64,000 bases of DNA from Myxococcales bacterium (GCA_016720545.1 JADKKK010000015.1:44872-108871); one strand, 5' to 3'; shown: positions 37,151 through 46,657, counted from the stretch's first letter. A program made the numbers and translations. Notes: a model not told the origin generated them from the sequence alone.

Positions 37151-38224
37151 TCATGGCGTGACCGCGATCACCTCCGAGAGCTTCGCGAACGTGCGCCCCT
37201 CGGCGCGGAGCGCCGTGACCAGCGCGCGGAGGCCCCGGGGATCGTTCCCCCAGCCGTACGGCCCGCCCAAATGCGCCAGGACCACGGTGGCGTCGAGGCG
37301 GGGGTTTCGCCGCGCGAAGGCCAGCACGTGGCGGGTCTGACGCTCCGCGGAGAGGCACGCGGCCCCCGCCTTCACGGCGCGGCAGTCGGGGATGCCCAGC
37401 GCGTCGAGGGCCTCCACGTTCCACCCGAAGTGGAACGGATATCCGGCGGCCGCTGCCTCGGTGAGGGCGCGGTCGTCGTACTCCCCGTACGGGGCGCGCC
37501 AGTAGGGTCTCAGCCCGGCGTTGGGCGGCGGCGCGTCGCCGTAGATCGCGCGCACCGCCGCGCGCCACCCGCGCGCGAGCTCGTCGAGCTCGCGGGTCCA
37601 CGGGGTGCGCGTGTTGCCGTGAGGGTGGGTGTGCGTGTGGTTGGCCACCTCGTGGCCGTCGTCCAGGATGCGGCCGATCATGCGCAGCGTCGCGTCGTTC
37701 GGCGGCGTATCGGCGCGCGCCGGGGTGGTCTTGAAGACGAACGGCCCCGCGATGAAGAACGTGGACTTCACGCCGAGCTCCCGCAGCGCGTCGAGCACCG
37801 CGAGGCCGCTCGCCTCCGGCACCCAGCCGCAGTCGAATGTGAGCGCGACCTCGGGGCTCGCGCCTCGCCGACGAAAATACGTGTACTTTGCAGGGTCGAC
37901 GACGGTCGTCGCGTGGGCGTAGTGGTCGTGGGTGTCCACGTAGCGCACGGCCCGCCCCTCGGGCGCGGCGCCGCCGGCCACGTCCGGGCCTCTCTCGCCG
38001 TCGGCAGGCGCGGTGCGGGGAGACTCGGGCGCGATCGTCGCCTCGCGCGGCTCGGCCACGATGGGCTCCGGCACGCGGGTCGCGCGAGGTAGCGCGAGCG
38101 CCCCGAGCAGCAGCGACAGCGCCCCGGCGAGACCGAGGGCGCGCGTGGCGCCTTCGCGCAGCGGCGAGCGCGGCGAGCGTGGCGAGCGCGGCGAGCGCGG
38201 CGAGCGCGGAGGCGAGGACACCAT
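37151..38224 (-). CDS. Polysaccharide deacetylase
   Basis: A 357-residue exported enzyme. An SPRSPRSPRSPR repeat encoded by near-identical DNA repeats precedes a transmembrane anchor (ALGLAGALSLLLGALALP), then a Pro/Glu linker to about 110. The NodB domain carries VALTFDCGW (metal Asp), HEVANHTHTHPHG (His pair), RPYWRAPYGEYDDRAL and a final VVLAHLGGPYGWG. It would remove acetyl or similar groups from peptidoglycan or capsular sugars. Motif 1 has Cys where NodB enzymes often have Asp-Asp; the rest is complete. Confidence 0.87.
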   Translation of the reverse strand: MVSSPPRSPRSPRSPRSPRSPLREGATRALGLAGALSLLLGALALPRATRVPEPIVAEPREATIAPESPRTAPADGERGPDVAGGAAPEGRAVRYVDTHDHYAHATTVVDPAKYTYFRRRGASPEVALTFDCGWVPEASGLAVLDALRELGVKSTFFIAGPFVFKTTPARADTPPNDATLRMIGRILDDGHEVANHTHTHPHGNTRTPWTRELDELARGWRAAVRAIYGDAPPPNAGLRPYWRAPYGEYDDRALTEAAAAGYPFHFGWNVEALDALGIPDCRAVKAGAACLSAERQTRHVLAFARRNPRLDATVVLAHLGGPYGWGNDPRGLRALVTALRAEGRTFAKLSEVIAVTP

Positions 38225-38455
38225 GGGCGAGTATGCCCGAGTACGCCGCGCGCCGAGGCGGGATTCCCAGGGCCCCGAAGGGCCCACGAGCGGAGCGCGC
38301 TCCGCGCCTACTCGGCCCGGCGACCGGGAGCCGCTCGTCGACGCGCGCGCGTGCGGGCTCGTGGGCTGCGCGCTGGGCGCGAGGACTCCGGCGAACGGCT
38401 CAATTAACGAACGTGACCTGCGCGCGTGGCGGCTCGCCGCGGAGTCCCGCCGCTC
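38225..38455. other. Intergenic region between deacetylase and cysteine-rich lipoprotein
   Basis: I see no gene, repeat or RNA here. An AT-rich patch near 38398-38410 (TCAATTAACGAACG) may mark the end of the leftward lipoprotein transcript. Confidence 0.5.
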
Positions 38456-38920
38456 TTACGGGCGGCAGCCGCGGCTGTAATTCGCGCACGACGGAGGACA
38501 GTCACTCGGATCGCACCGCGTGTTGCCCGACACGCCGCACGGAGGCACGCACTTGTCGGTCTGGCAGGTGCCCAGGTTCTTCCGGTTGGGGTACACCGAG
38601 AAGGTCGCGGGATCGACGCAGCGCGCGGACGTGTCGATCGGGTTGTCGATGCAGAAGAGGCAGTCGGGATCCTTGTCGCAGGCTTGCATCTCGGCGCAGC
38701 AGCGCTCGCGCATGCAGTCGAAGCAGCCCGCGGTGGTCGCCGACGTGATGTTGGCGAGCGAGCAGGCCGCCGCGCCGCTCGTGCTGCTCGTGCTCGGGGA
38801 AGGGCTCCCGCCGCCACCGCCTCCGTTCGTGGTGCTGCTGCAGCCGGCGACCCACGCACACGCGCCGACGACGAACAACAGCGCTCTCGACCAAACCTTG
38901 CCGCTCCCCATGCTTCCCAT
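38456..38920 (-). CDS. Cysteine-rich lipoprotein
   Basis: A 154-residue exported lipoprotein (signal peptide with VAGCSS lipobox). A Gly/Ser linker is followed by a domain with at least 14 cysteines in pairs (CMRERCC, CDKDPDCLFC, CQTDKCVPPC, CDPSDCPPSC), similar to the many myxobacterial Cys-rich surface proteins. The metal- or glycan-binding role is unknown. Confidence 0.72.
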   Translation of the reverse strand: MGSMGSGKVWSRALLFVVGACAWVAGCSSTTNGGGGGGSPSPSTSSTSGAAACSLANITSATTAGCFDCMRERCCAEMQACDKDPDCLFCIDNPIDTSARCVDPATFSVYPNRKNLGTCQTDKCVPPCGVSGNTRCDPSDCPPSCANYSRGCRP

Positions 38921-38982
38921 CGCTTGAGCTTACCCCGAGCCAAGCGTCGCGCCAGAGGCCTCTATTGGCGCGCCATCGCGCG

Positions 38983-38998
38983 CAATGTGGCAGCATTG
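38983..38998. promoter_or_regulatory. Inverted repeat before the LysR gene
   Basis: CAATG-TGGCAG-CATTG is an inverted repeat with five-base arms, five bases before the likely GTG start at 39004. Together with T-N11-A spacing it resembles a LysR box for autoregulation. Confidence 0.35.
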
Positions 38999-39003
38999 TT
39001 CTC

Positions 39004-39966
39004 GTGGACACACCCGTGAGCTTCGAGGGCGTCACCACGTTCCTCGCCGTCGCCGAGACCCTCAGCTTCACGAAGGCGGCCACCCGCCTCGGCATCGCGA
39101 AGTCGGCCGCGAGCCGCCGGGTCGCTGACCTCGAGGACGCGCTCGGCGTGCGGCTCCTCCACCGCACGACGCGAAAGCTGCACCTCACCGACGCGGGCGC
39201 CGAGTACGCGGCGCAGGCGCGTCGGGCCGTTGGGGTCCTGAACGACGCGAACGAGGCCGTGCGCGATCGTGGCGACGCGGCGAGGGGCCGCGTGCGCATC
39301 ACCGCGCCGGCGGATCTGGGCGCGACCTACCTGCCGAGCGTGCTCCAGAGCTTCAGGAGGAAGTACCCCGAGATCTCGATCGACGCGGTGCTGGCCTCGC
39401 GGCGCGTGGACCTCGTCGCCGAGGGGATCGACCTGGCGCTCCGGTTCGGGGCTCTCGAGGACTCGTCGCTCGTGGCTCGCAAGATCGCGACGGCGGCGTC
39501 GTACTTCGTCGCGAGCCCGGCGTACGTGGCGCGCCGGGGCGTGCCGGCGACGCTCGCGGACCTCGCCGCGCACGATGTGGTGCTCTTCCGTGCGCCGCGC
39601 GGGACGCTGCGCGTCGAGCTCGAGTCGTGCGATCGGCGCGGCCAGACCGAGGCCGTCGAGCTCCGCGCGATGCTCACCGGCGACGATCTCTCGTTCGTAC
39701 ACCGAGCCGCGCTCGACGGCGCGGGGCTCGCCCTCTTGCCGTGGTTTCTCGTGGCGCCGTACGTGGAGAGCGGGCGGCTCGTGCAGGTGCTCCCGCGCTA
39801 CCGAGCGCGCGGGGCCGACGGGCACCTCGTGTATCCGTCCTCGCGCCTCCTGTCGAAGCGGGTCGCGCTGCTCATCGAGCACCTGCTCGCGGAGCTGAAG
39901 GCGCTGCGCGCCGAGCCCTCGGACCGGGCGCCGCGCGCGAACGCGAACGCGAAGGCGAAGTCGTGA
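39004..39966 (+). CDS. LysR-family transcriptional regulator
   Basis: A 320-residue regulator. The winged HTH is SFTKAATRLGIAKSAASRRVADLEDALGVRLLHRTTRKLHLTDAG (about 20-60), followed by a periplasmic-binding-protein-like effector domain (RGRVRITAPADLGATYL, DLALRFGALEDSSLVARKI, GAGLALLPWFLVAPYVESGRL). The subgroup resembles CrgA/DsdC-like regulators. The GTG at 39004 leaves the inverted repeat at 38983-38998 outside the gene; an ATG at 38965 would put it inside. The Ala/Asn/Lys-rich tail is a local addition. No obvious target gene. Confidence 0.88.
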   Translation: MDTPVSFEGVTTFLAVAETLSFTKAATRLGIAKSAASRRVADLEDALGVRLLHRTTRKLHLTDAGAEYAAQARRAVGVLNDANEAVRDRGDAARGRVRITAPADLGATYLPSVLQSFRRKYPEISIDAVLASRRVDLVAEGIDLALRFGALEDSSLVARKIATAASYFVASPAYVARRGVPATLADLAAHDVVLFRAPRGTLRVELESCDRRGQTEAVELRAMLTGDDLSFVHRAALDGAGLALLPWFLVAPYVESGRLVQVLPRYRARGADGHLVYPSSRLLSKRVALLIEHLLAELKALRAEPSDRAPRANANAKAKS

Positions 39967-40006
39967 GCCGCGCGACAGGGCGCCGGCGAAGCGCTAAGCT
40001 CGCCCC

Positions 40007-40414
40007 GTGCTACCGCACCGACTCGCGCGATTGTCTCGACTGACCCAGGGCCTCGCCCTCGTGGGCCTCGGGGTCTCGGCCTCGGCCTGCGCGCCCGCGC
40101 CGGCCAAAGAGCCCGCGCCGCCCGACGGCGAGCTTCACATCAACGCGCCCCCGACGCCGGCTACGGGCACGGCCGCGCCGACGGCCACGCCGCTCCCCTC
40201 CGCGGTCGTGGCGGAGACCGCCGACGCCGGGCCTGCCCCCGCGCTGCCCCTCTACGTCAACTCGCCGCCGCCCGACAAGCCGGCGCCGCCAGTGCGTCCC
40301 GGCCCGCCCGAGCGGGCGCCGCTGCCCGACCACGTCAACTCGCCGCCGCCCTCGAAGCCGGCGCTGCCCAAGCGCGTCAACTCGCCGCCGCCCTCGAACC
40401 CCTCGACCAAGTAG
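40007..40414 (+). CDS. Proline-rich lipoprotein with VNSPPP repeats
   Basis: A 135-residue lipoprotein beginning at a GTG, with a lipobox (SASAC) near residue 28. The mature part is a low-complexity Pro/Ala linker with three VNSPPP units (about 84-89, 109-114, 124-129) and an INAPP variant near 45. It probably extends from the membrane as an unfolded tether. The start may be leaderless: TAAGCT lies six bases before it. Confidence 0.55.
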   Translation: MLPHRLARLSRLTQGLALVGLGVSASACAPAPAKEPAPPDGELHINAPPTPATGTAAPTATPLPSAVVAETADAGPAPALPLYVNSPPPDKPAPPVRPGPPERAPLPDHVNSPPPSKPALPKRVNSPPPSNPSTK

Positions 40415-40417
40415 CGC

Positions 40418-41287
40418 GTGACCGCTTCGCGTGAGCTCTCGCTGGTGCGGCTCAGCGGCGAGGCGCTCGCGCTGACCGACGTCCACGAGCAGATCGTTCG
40501 GCCTCGCAAGGGCGTGGTGGAGTGGGACACGTTCGAGCGCTCCCTCTACGAGCCCGAGGCGCTGCGGCGAGCGGCGGACCTCTGGGAGTGCCGCGCGGTG
40601 CAGGAGTACGCGTCGCTGGCGCTCTTCACGCAGCTCGCGTCTCAGCTCCACCTGCTGGGCGCGCCGCTCGACTGGTCCGGCGCGTTCGCGCGAATGATCG
40701 CGGACGAGACCCGCCACACGGATCTCTGCCTCCGGATGTGCGACGCGATCGGCCACCCCGCCGTACCGCGTGTAGACGCCGACACGCTCCATTTGGCCGT
40801 GTCGAGCTCGCTCCGCGCGCACGTGCGGCACACCGTGATCGCCGCGTTCTGCGTGGGCGAGACCCTCAGCGGGCGCATGTTCCGCCGCGCCCTGCACCAC
40901 ACCACCGTGCCGCTGGCCCGGCAGGTGGTCTCCGCGATCGTGGTCGACGAGACATTCCACGGCGAGCTCGGCTGGGAGCTCGCCGCGCTGCTGATGCGCC
41001 CCGGGGCGCCGGACTTCGAGCGCGAACGACAGGCCCTCGCCGACGGCCTGCCCAGCATGTTCCGGCACTACGCGCGCCTCTGCTGCGCGAGCGGCGGTGC
41101 GGCGTGGGCTCGGCGCGCTCCTGAGACCGACCCCGGTCCGAACTTCGGCACTCTCAGCGACGCGGGCTACGCGCGCGCGTTCTTCGACGGGCTCGAGCAA
41201 GACGTCGTGCCGGGGCTCGTGGCCATCGGGCTCCCCGAGGCCGAGGCGGCCTACGAGGCGCTCGAGGGCGATCTGAAGCGGGTGTGA
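40418..41287 (+). CDS. Ferritin-like di-iron protein
   Basis: A 289-residue helical protein with ligand patterns of ferritin-like di-iron enzymes: RAVQEYASLALFTQ (Glu) and MIADETRHTDLCLRM (E-x-x-H), then AFCVGETLSG (Glu) and SAIVVDETFHGELGWEL (E-x-x-H). Such proteins oxidise, hydroxylate or store iron. Four bases separate it from the preceding lipoprotein gene, so it is probably co-transcribed. The substrate is unknown. Confidence 0.75.
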   Translation: MTASRELSLVRLSGEALALTDVHEQIVRPRKGVVEWDTFERSLYEPEALRRAADLWECRAVQEYASLALFTQLASQLHLLGAPLDWSGAFARMIADETRHTDLCLRMCDAIGHPAVPRVDADTLHLAVSSSLRAHVRHTVIAAFCVGETLSGRMFRRALHHTTVPLARQVVSAIVVDETFHGELGWELAALLMRPGAPDFERERQALADGLPSMFRHYARLCCASGGAAWARRAPETDPGPNFGTLSDAGYARAFFDGLEQDVVPGLVAIGLPEAEAAYEALEGDLKRV

Positions 41288-41328
41288 CGCGCGGAGCCTC
41301 GCCCCGCGCCGCGCTCCTCGACGGGCCG

Positions 41329-42477
41329 CTACGTCGCCGCGCGGAGCGTGAGCCTCACCACGGCCGGCGCCGCGCCGAGGCGGATGGGCGGGCCCGTGGT
41401 GCCGAGACCCGGGTGCACGTAGAGCGTCGCGTCGCCTTCGCGGTACACCCCGACGTTGAACGTGTGGGCGAGGGTCGCGAGCGAGAAGCGCCTGGCGAGG
41501 AAGGGCACGGCGATCTGGCCACCGTGGGTGTGCCCGGAGAGCGTGACGTCGACCCCGCGGGCGGCGGCCTTGGGGAACATCTCGGGGTCGTGCGCGAGCA
41601 AGACGCACGGCACGCCGGCGGGGCGCTCGGCGAGGGCGAGGTCGAGGTCGGCGCGCCGGGTCCAGGTGTCGTCGATCGCGGCCAGGTAGAGGCGCGCGTC
41701 GCCGCGCGTGAGGACGAGGCCCTCGTTGCGGAGCACGCGCGAGCCGCCCGCCTTCAGCAGCGAAACGAGCGGCTCGCCTTCGCCAAAATAGTCGTGATTT
41801 CCCATGGTTACATACACGCCGTCGCGCGCGCGGAGGGCGCTCACGACCCGCGCGATGTCCTCGTGGAACGCCGTGCCGCTCGTCACCAGATCGCCCGTGA
41901 CGACGGCGATGTCGGCGCCGAACGCGTTCGCCGCGCGCACCCAGCGGTGACCCCACTCCTCGGGGGTGAGGGCGCCGATGTGGAGATCCGAGAGGTGCGC
42001 GATGGTGAAGCCCTCGAACGCGGGCGGCAGGTCCTTCACCCGGACCTCGATGTGGATCTCCTGGAACACGCGCCTTCGCACGAGCACGCCGTAGGTGCAC
42101 ACCACGAGGCCGACGACGTAGACGACGAGGAAGCCCGAGGGAGGCACGCGCACGTCACCCACGGCGAGGCCGCCGAGGGGGCGGAGCACCAGGTAGAGCA
42201 GGTCGGGCACGAGCGTGAACACGCACGCGCACCAGTGCACGAAGTACGGAATGCGGAGGAAGCGCACGCGCCACGCGGGCGATTTGCGGTCGTCCAGGCC
42301 GCTTCGCACGAGCGCGACCATGCCCGCGTAGCCCACCAGCGTCACGAGCGCGGAGCCCGCGATGGGGAACGGCGCGCCGGCCAGGGCGAGCGCCCCGTAG
42401 GCGGCGGCGAAGAACCCCACGTGGGTGATGGCCGTGGCGACGAGCAGCGCCTTGGCGATGCGGCTGAGGCGTGTCAA
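41329..42477 (-). CDS. Membrane-anchored metallophosphoesterase
   Basis: A 382-residue protein. The first 150 residues hold four membrane helices (ALLVATAITHVGFFAAAYGALAL, GSALVTLVGYAGMVALV, FVHWCACVFTLVPDLLYLVL, GFLVVYVVGLVVCTYGVLV). The C-terminal domain is a calcineurin-like metallophosphoesterase with SDLHIG, VVTGDLVTSG, MGNHDYFGEG, LLAHDPEMF and SGHTHGGQ, all metal ligands present. The start is the TTG at 42477, which overlaps the TGA of the kinase gene (TTGA). YkuE/UDP-diacylglucosamine-type enzymes share this layout, so lipid substrates are possible. Confidence 0.88.
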   Translation of the reverse strand: MTRLSRIAKALLVATAITHVGFFAAAYGALALAGAPFPIAGSALVTLVGYAGMVALVRSGLDDRKSPAWRVRFLRIPYFVHWCACVFTLVPDLLYLVLRPLGGLAVGDVRVPPSGFLVVYVVGLVVCTYGVLVRRRVFQEIHIEVRVKDLPPAFEGFTIAHLSDLHIGALTPEEWGHRWVRAANAFGADIAVVTGDLVTSGTAFHEDIARVVSALRARDGVYVTMGNHDYFGEGEPLVSLLKAGGSRVLRNEGLVLTRGDARLYLAAIDDTWTRRADLDLALAERPAGVPCVLLAHDPEMFPKAAARGVDVTLSGHTHGGQIAVPFLARRFSLATLAHTFNVGVYREGDATLYVHPGLGTTGPPIRLGAAPAVVRLTLRAAT

Positions 42478-44600
42478 ACGAGGATGCGCCCTTCGACCAG
42501 CGCGCCGTCGGTGGTGACGGCGCGCACGGCGCTCTCGTTGGCGAGCACGGCGAGCACGTCGCCACGCGCCGGCAGCTCCGCGACCATACGGACCCAGGTC
42601 GTGGGGATGCCCGGCCCCGCCGTGCGTCGGACGATGCGGCCCGCCGCTCCGCCGGCCCAGGCCGAGGCGTCTGGGGCGATGGAGAGCGAGAGGAGATCGC
42701 GGGTGGTCTGCACGGTCTCGAGCGCGCCCTCGAACGGCGTGCGCACGAGGAGCGCGTGACCGCCGTCGCCCACGGTCACCGCCGAGCCGTCGGGGAGCGC
42801 GGCGATCGCCCGCAAATTCCCGTGGCAGAGGCTCGCGACGAGCGTTCCCCGGTCGAGCTCGGGCAGGCACTTCACGAGCGCGCCGCGGTGGCCGCACGCG
42901 ATCGGCTCCCCGCCGACGCGCGCGATGTCGTCGAGGTGAGCGACCTCCGCGCAGGTCACCATGGCGTCGACGCGCCCCTTCACGATGCGGGTCGCGACGC
43001 CGACGGTGGTCTCTCCACGGGGGACCCGGCCCACGAGCCACGTCGAGCCGTCGGGGAAGCGGCGCGCGCCGCGGAACGACATGCCCGGCTCGGCGAAGTG
43101 GAGCGTCAGCGTCGAGCCCGTGGGCGCGACGATGAGGGCGAGCGAGCCTTCGCCGAACACGAGCAGCTCGCCGCCCTCGAGCCACAGCACGCCGCGCGCG
43201 GCGCGGGGATCGATCTCCGGCGGGAGCGCGACGGGCGTCCACCGCCCGCCCCCCCACACGACTACGCCGAAGGCGCCCAGCGTGGCCACGAAGCCGCGGT
43301 TCGACAGCGCGGCGTGGCGGAGCGTCATCGCGCGCGGCGGGGTGACGAGCGTCACGAACGTCCATGCGTCCGGCCGCGCGGCCACCGTCTCCGCGACGCG
43401 CTGCGGTCGCGAGAGGGACGCGACGCTGGACGCACGGGCCGCGCTGGGCGCGCTGGACGCGCTGGACGCGCTGGACGTGCTCGGCAGGCTCGGCGTCGAC
43501 GCGCGCTGGGCCTCGTCGGGCCGTCCACCCTCGATCGAGTCGGCGAGCAACGACCGGTACGCCCCCGAGGGCGACGAGTTCGGCGAGGTCGCCTCGAACG
43601 GCGAGACGAGGCTGCGGGGAGCGCGCTCCAGATCTTGGAGGGGGGCGAGGGCGTGGTCGAGCTCGGCCACGAAGGCCCGCACGCTCTCCTGGCGGTGGGT
43701 TGGGTCGGCCGAGAGGGCCTTCGCGAGCACGTGGTCGACGTCGTGCAGCAGCTCGCGGTGTTGGGCGAGCTCGGCGGGGAGCGTCGTGAGACGCGCAAGC
43801 TGCGGTCGCGCGCCGCTCAGGATGCGCGTGACGATGATGAGCGGGTTCTCGCCCTGGGTGAACGGGAACGCGGCCTTGCCTGACAGCATCTCGTACGCGA
43901 GGGCGCCCAGCGCGAAGACGTCGGTACGGGTAGAAACGCGAGCGTTTCCACGCTCATACTGCTCGGGCGGGGCGTAGCCGAGGGAGGCCCCTGCCAGCGC
44001 CGAGGTGCTGACGAGGTTCAGCTCGGCGAGCTTCACCAGGCCGAAGTCGGTCACCTTGGCGATCTCGGTGCCGGCCTCGGTCGACAGCAGGATGTTCGAA
44101 GGCTTCAGATCGCGGTGCACCACCTTCTGCTGGTGCACGGTCTCGAGCCCCTGCGCGACCTGCCGGAGGACGCGTCGCGCGCGCCGAACCGCCAGGGCGC
44201 CGGTGGACTTCAGGACCTGCTCGAGCGTGGGACCATTCACGAACTCGAGCACCGTGAACGGGATCGCGATGACGGGCCCTCCGTTCGGGGAGACCTGCGC
44301 CACCGCGTGGTCGTAAAAGCGCACCACGTGCGGGTTCGGCAGCATCGACAGCATGCGGAGCACCTCCGCCTCCTGCTGAAACCGCCGGAGCGCCTCGAGG
44401 CTCACGGTGTCGGGGCGGAGCACCTTCGCGAGCACCGTCACGCCCTCGGGATCGTTCCACCGCGCGCGGAACGCCCAGCCCTGCCCGCCCTCGCCGACGC
44501 AGTCTTGAAGGTGGTACGTCACGCGGCCGGAGCCGGTGAGGACCTGTCCGACGAGCGCGTCGCGGAGTGACGCCATGCGTGGGTCCGAGCGGGCGGACAT
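42474..44600 (-). CDS. Ser/Thr protein kinase with C-terminal sensor domain
   Basis: A 708-residue Hanks-type kinase. Residues about 25-320 hold the kinase: GEGGQGWAFRARW (G-loop), VTVLAKVL (Lys), VVHRDLKPSNILL, VTDFGLVKL and GASLGYAPPEQYE with a complete catalytic set. A Ser/Ala-rich linker (about 370-400) leads to a region of repeated WxxG/GG turns (about 415-700) that reads like a WD-type beta propeller or a Kelch-like sensor. There is no transmembrane segment, so it is cytoplasmic. Coupled to the metallophosphoesterase by TTGA overlap. Confidence 0.87.
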   Translation of the reverse strand: MSARSDPRMASLRDALVGQVLTGSGRVTYHLQDCVGEGGQGWAFRARWNDPEGVTVLAKVLRPDTVSLEALRRFQQEAEVLRMLSMLPNPHVVRFYDHAVAQVSPNGGPVIAIPFTVLEFVNGPTLEQVLKSTGALAVRRARRVLRQVAQGLETVHQQKVVHRDLKPSNILLSTEAGTEIAKVTDFGLVKLAELNLVSTSALAGASLGYAPPEQYERGNARVSTRTDVFALGALAYEMLSGKAAFPFTQGENPLIIVTRILSGARPQLARLTTLPAELAQHRELLHDVDHVLAKALSADPTHRQESVRAFVAELDHALAPLQDLERAPRSLVSPFEATSPNSSPSGAYRSLLADSIEGGRPDEAQRASTPSLPSTSSASSASSAPSAARASSVASLSRPQRVAETVAARPDAWTFVTLVTPPRAMTLRHAALSNRGFVATLGAFGVVVWGGGRWTPVALPPEIDPRAARGVLWLEGGELLVFGEGSLALIVAPTGSTLTLHFAEPGMSFRGARRFPDGSTWLVGRVPRGETTVGVATRIVKGRVDAMVTCAEVAHLDDIARVGGEPIACGHRGALVKCLPELDRGTLVASLCHGNLRAIAALPDGSAVTVGDGGHALLVRTPFEGALETVQTTRDLLSLSIAPDASAWAGGAAGRIVRRTAGPGIPTTWVRMVAELPARGDVLAVLANESAVRAVTTDGALVEGRILV

Positions 44601-44741
44601 GCTGCGGAGGATACCTGAACGTCGACGCCCGCGCGTCGAAGGACCGCGTGAGCGCGCAAATGGTGCGGAAATGACGCGAGGCCCGCGGTCGAGGTCGACG
44701 CGCAGGCCCCGTGGCGCGCTGGCTAAGCTAGCCCGGTGCGA

Positions 44742-45065
44742 TCACGCCTCCAGGAGCTTGATGAGGGTCTCCTTGTTGGTGACCCCCACGTGCTGGCCCT
44801 TCTTCTCGCCGGCCTTGAAGACCAGAATGGTCGGCACGCTGCGCACGCCGAAGCGCTGCGTGATGCGCGGCGCGTCGTCGATGTCGAGCTTGGCGACCTT
44901 GTATTTGCCTACGTTCTCGTTGGCGATCTTCTCGACGATGGGCGTCAGCATCTTGCACGGTCCGCACCAGGTCGCGGTGAAGTCGACGAGCACGGGGATC
45001 GAGGAGCTCGTAACCTCCGAGTCGAAGTTTTCGTCGGTGAGCTCGATGACGTTGTTTCCGGCCAT
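44742..45065 (-). CDS. trxA: Thioredoxin
   Basis: A 107-residue thioredoxin with the active site WCGPCK (residues 33-38), the cis-Pro motif VRSVPTILVF and a typical C-terminal helix. Length and order are those of TrxA. It reduces disulfides in cytosolic proteins. Upstream of the ATG is AAGGAGAT at good spacing. A weak hairpin (GGCTA-AGC-TAGCC, 44721-44733) follows the stop and may act as terminator. Confidence 0.95.
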   Translation of the reverse strand: MAGNNVIELTDENFDSEVTSSSIPVLVDFTATWCGPCKMLTPIVEKIANENVGKYKVAKLDIDDAPRITQRFGVRSVPTILVFKAGEKKGQHVGVTNKETLIKLLEA

Positions 45066-45221
45066 GGACGGATCTCCTTACGAACCTAGGTCGACGCGAC
45101 GGGCGCGTCTCGACGGGTGCGCGTGTGCGGTCGTGAATACGGTCGTGAGATGTGTCGTGGGCGCGGACACCTTGCCCGTCGCGCACGGCTTCCCAAAGGT
45201 AAGCAACACGGCCGAGAAAAT

Positions 45222-46586
45222 CTATGGGGGTGCGCGACGAATCTGAGCGGGGGCGCCTCGTGGGGTGAGCACCTCGTCCGGCGCAGCTCTGCCGCTTGGC
45301 GCGGGAGTGGCGCTGGAGCTCGGCGCTGCGGCCGGGGCCTGCGGGCGCTTGTGCCCTACCTCGAGCATGCGCGCGATCCCGCGGGCGAGGTCGTCGGCCG
45401 AAGCGCGTAGCCCGACGGCCAGCGTCGACCCGCTCGGCTCGATGGTGACCGAGTCGATGGCGGCGCCGAGCCCGATGAAGCGCACCCACAGCTCCTTCGA
45501 CAGCGCGAACCGCTTGCGTTCGAGTAGCCGGCTCAGCACGCCGACCGAAGCCGCGTCCTCGCACGAGAGCTCGCTGCGCGCCGTGACCTGCCCGTCGCTG
45601 CCGAGCGCGACGCCCAGCCCCGCCCCCGCGACCGAGAGGACCGCCGTCATGATGGCCTGCGGCGTGTCGCGCGCGTCGCCGCCCTCGGCCTGCGCGATCT
45701 CCGCGTCGAGCTCACCCCGGAGCCGCTCGCGGAGGGCCCGCGGTAGCGCGGCCGTGACGAGCAGCGCGGGGCTCTCGAGCCGCGGCGCCGACGTGATGGC
45801 GCGCGCGAGCTTCGCGTGCAGTTCGCCGCGGTCGGAGCCCGCCGCGGCCGGGTGGTCGGCGGCCTCGATCATGGCCGCGAGCCAAGCGCCCTCGGCCACC
45901 AGCAGGAGCCCACCTTCCCGAAAGGCGAGGCTCGGGTGCGACCGCGAGCTCGCCGCCGCCTCCAGCACGTGGAAGCTCCCGAGGGTCTTCGGCGCGGCCT
46001 GCCCGCCGCGGGCCTCCGCGATGCGCTGGGCGCAGGTGCCGAGCTCGCTCTCGCTCACCGTGACCTGCGCGGCCACCCCGAACGTGCCGCGGCTCTCGCC
46101 CTCGGGCAGGGCGACCACGAGCTCCTTCACGCGCGAGAGCGGGTCGAAGCCGCACGCCCGCGCGAGCTCGTCGAGGCCGAGCTGTTGCGACGCGTCGCCC
46201 CCGCCTAGCAGGGCGGAGAACAGCGGCGAGGCCCGGAGGGCCGGCACGTCGACCCGCGCGACGAGGAAGCTCCCCTGGGGAACGGCGGTGAGCGGACCGC
46301 CGCGGGCCCCCTCACGCTTCCAGGTGAGGCCGACGAGCGTGGCCAGCGCGAGGCACATGACGAGGGCGATCGCGATGGGGTTGTCGACGAAGGCGAGGTC
46401 GCGCGGCGGCGGGGTCTGCTCGGCGGGCGCGGGGAGCGGCGGAAGCGGCGCGAGCGCGCGCTCCGGCCGCGGGGCTCGGGAAAGCTCGGCGGGTACGACC
46501 TCGGCGTTGGCCGCGTCCGCGGGCTCCGCGCGCTCGGTGCCCGAAGCCTGGCGAGGCTTCTTCTTCGCTTTCTTCTTGGCGGCCAT
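45222..46586 (-). CDS. Large single-pass membrane protein, unknown
   Basis: A 454-residue protein beginning with a very basic stretch (MAAKKKAKKKPRQ) and an Ala/Pro/Glu linker, then one transmembrane helix (AIALVMCLALATLVGLTW, about 90-110). The periplasmic part repeats a beta-alpha pattern (GSFLVARVDVPALRASPLFSALL ... KTLGSFHVLEAAASS ... LLVAEGAWLAAMIEAA), reminiscent of DUF3352 domains found in myxobacteria and cyanobacteria. No catalytic motif. An internal ATG at 46586 was chosen over a longer frame because the basic leader starts there. Confidence 0.6.
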   Translation of the reverse strand: MAAKKKAKKKPRQASGTERAEPADAANAEVVPAELSRAPRPERALAPLPPLPAPAEQTPPPRDLAFVDNPIAIALVMCLALATLVGLTWKREGARGGPLTAVPQGSFLVARVDVPALRASPLFSALLGGGDASQQLGLDELARACGFDPLSRVKELVVALPEGESRGTFGVAAQVTVSESELGTCAQRIAEARGGQAAPKTLGSFHVLEAAASSRSHPSLAFREGGLLLVAEGAWLAAMIEAADHPAAAGSDRGELHAKLARAITSAPRLESPALLVTAALPRALRERLRGELDAEIAQAEGGDARDTPQAIMTAVLSVAGAGLGVALGSDGQVTARSELSCEDAASVGVLSRLLERKRFALSKELWVRFIGLGAAIDSVTIEPSGSTLAVGLRASADDLARGIARMLEVGHKRPQAPAAAPSSSATPAPSGRAAPDEVLTPRGAPAQIRRAPP

Positions 46587-46657
46587 GCGGGTCGAGGCGA
46601 GCAGATCTAGCACGCTGGGCGAGGCGCGCCCGTTCGGGCCCGCTTCGCCGATTCGCG

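Noticed and set aside
44721..44733. GGCTAAGCTAGCC as a conserved regulatory element shared with 61342 and 63272
   Set aside because: The matches are short and the positions differ in context (after stops, before genes), so it is listed only as a possible terminator hairpin.
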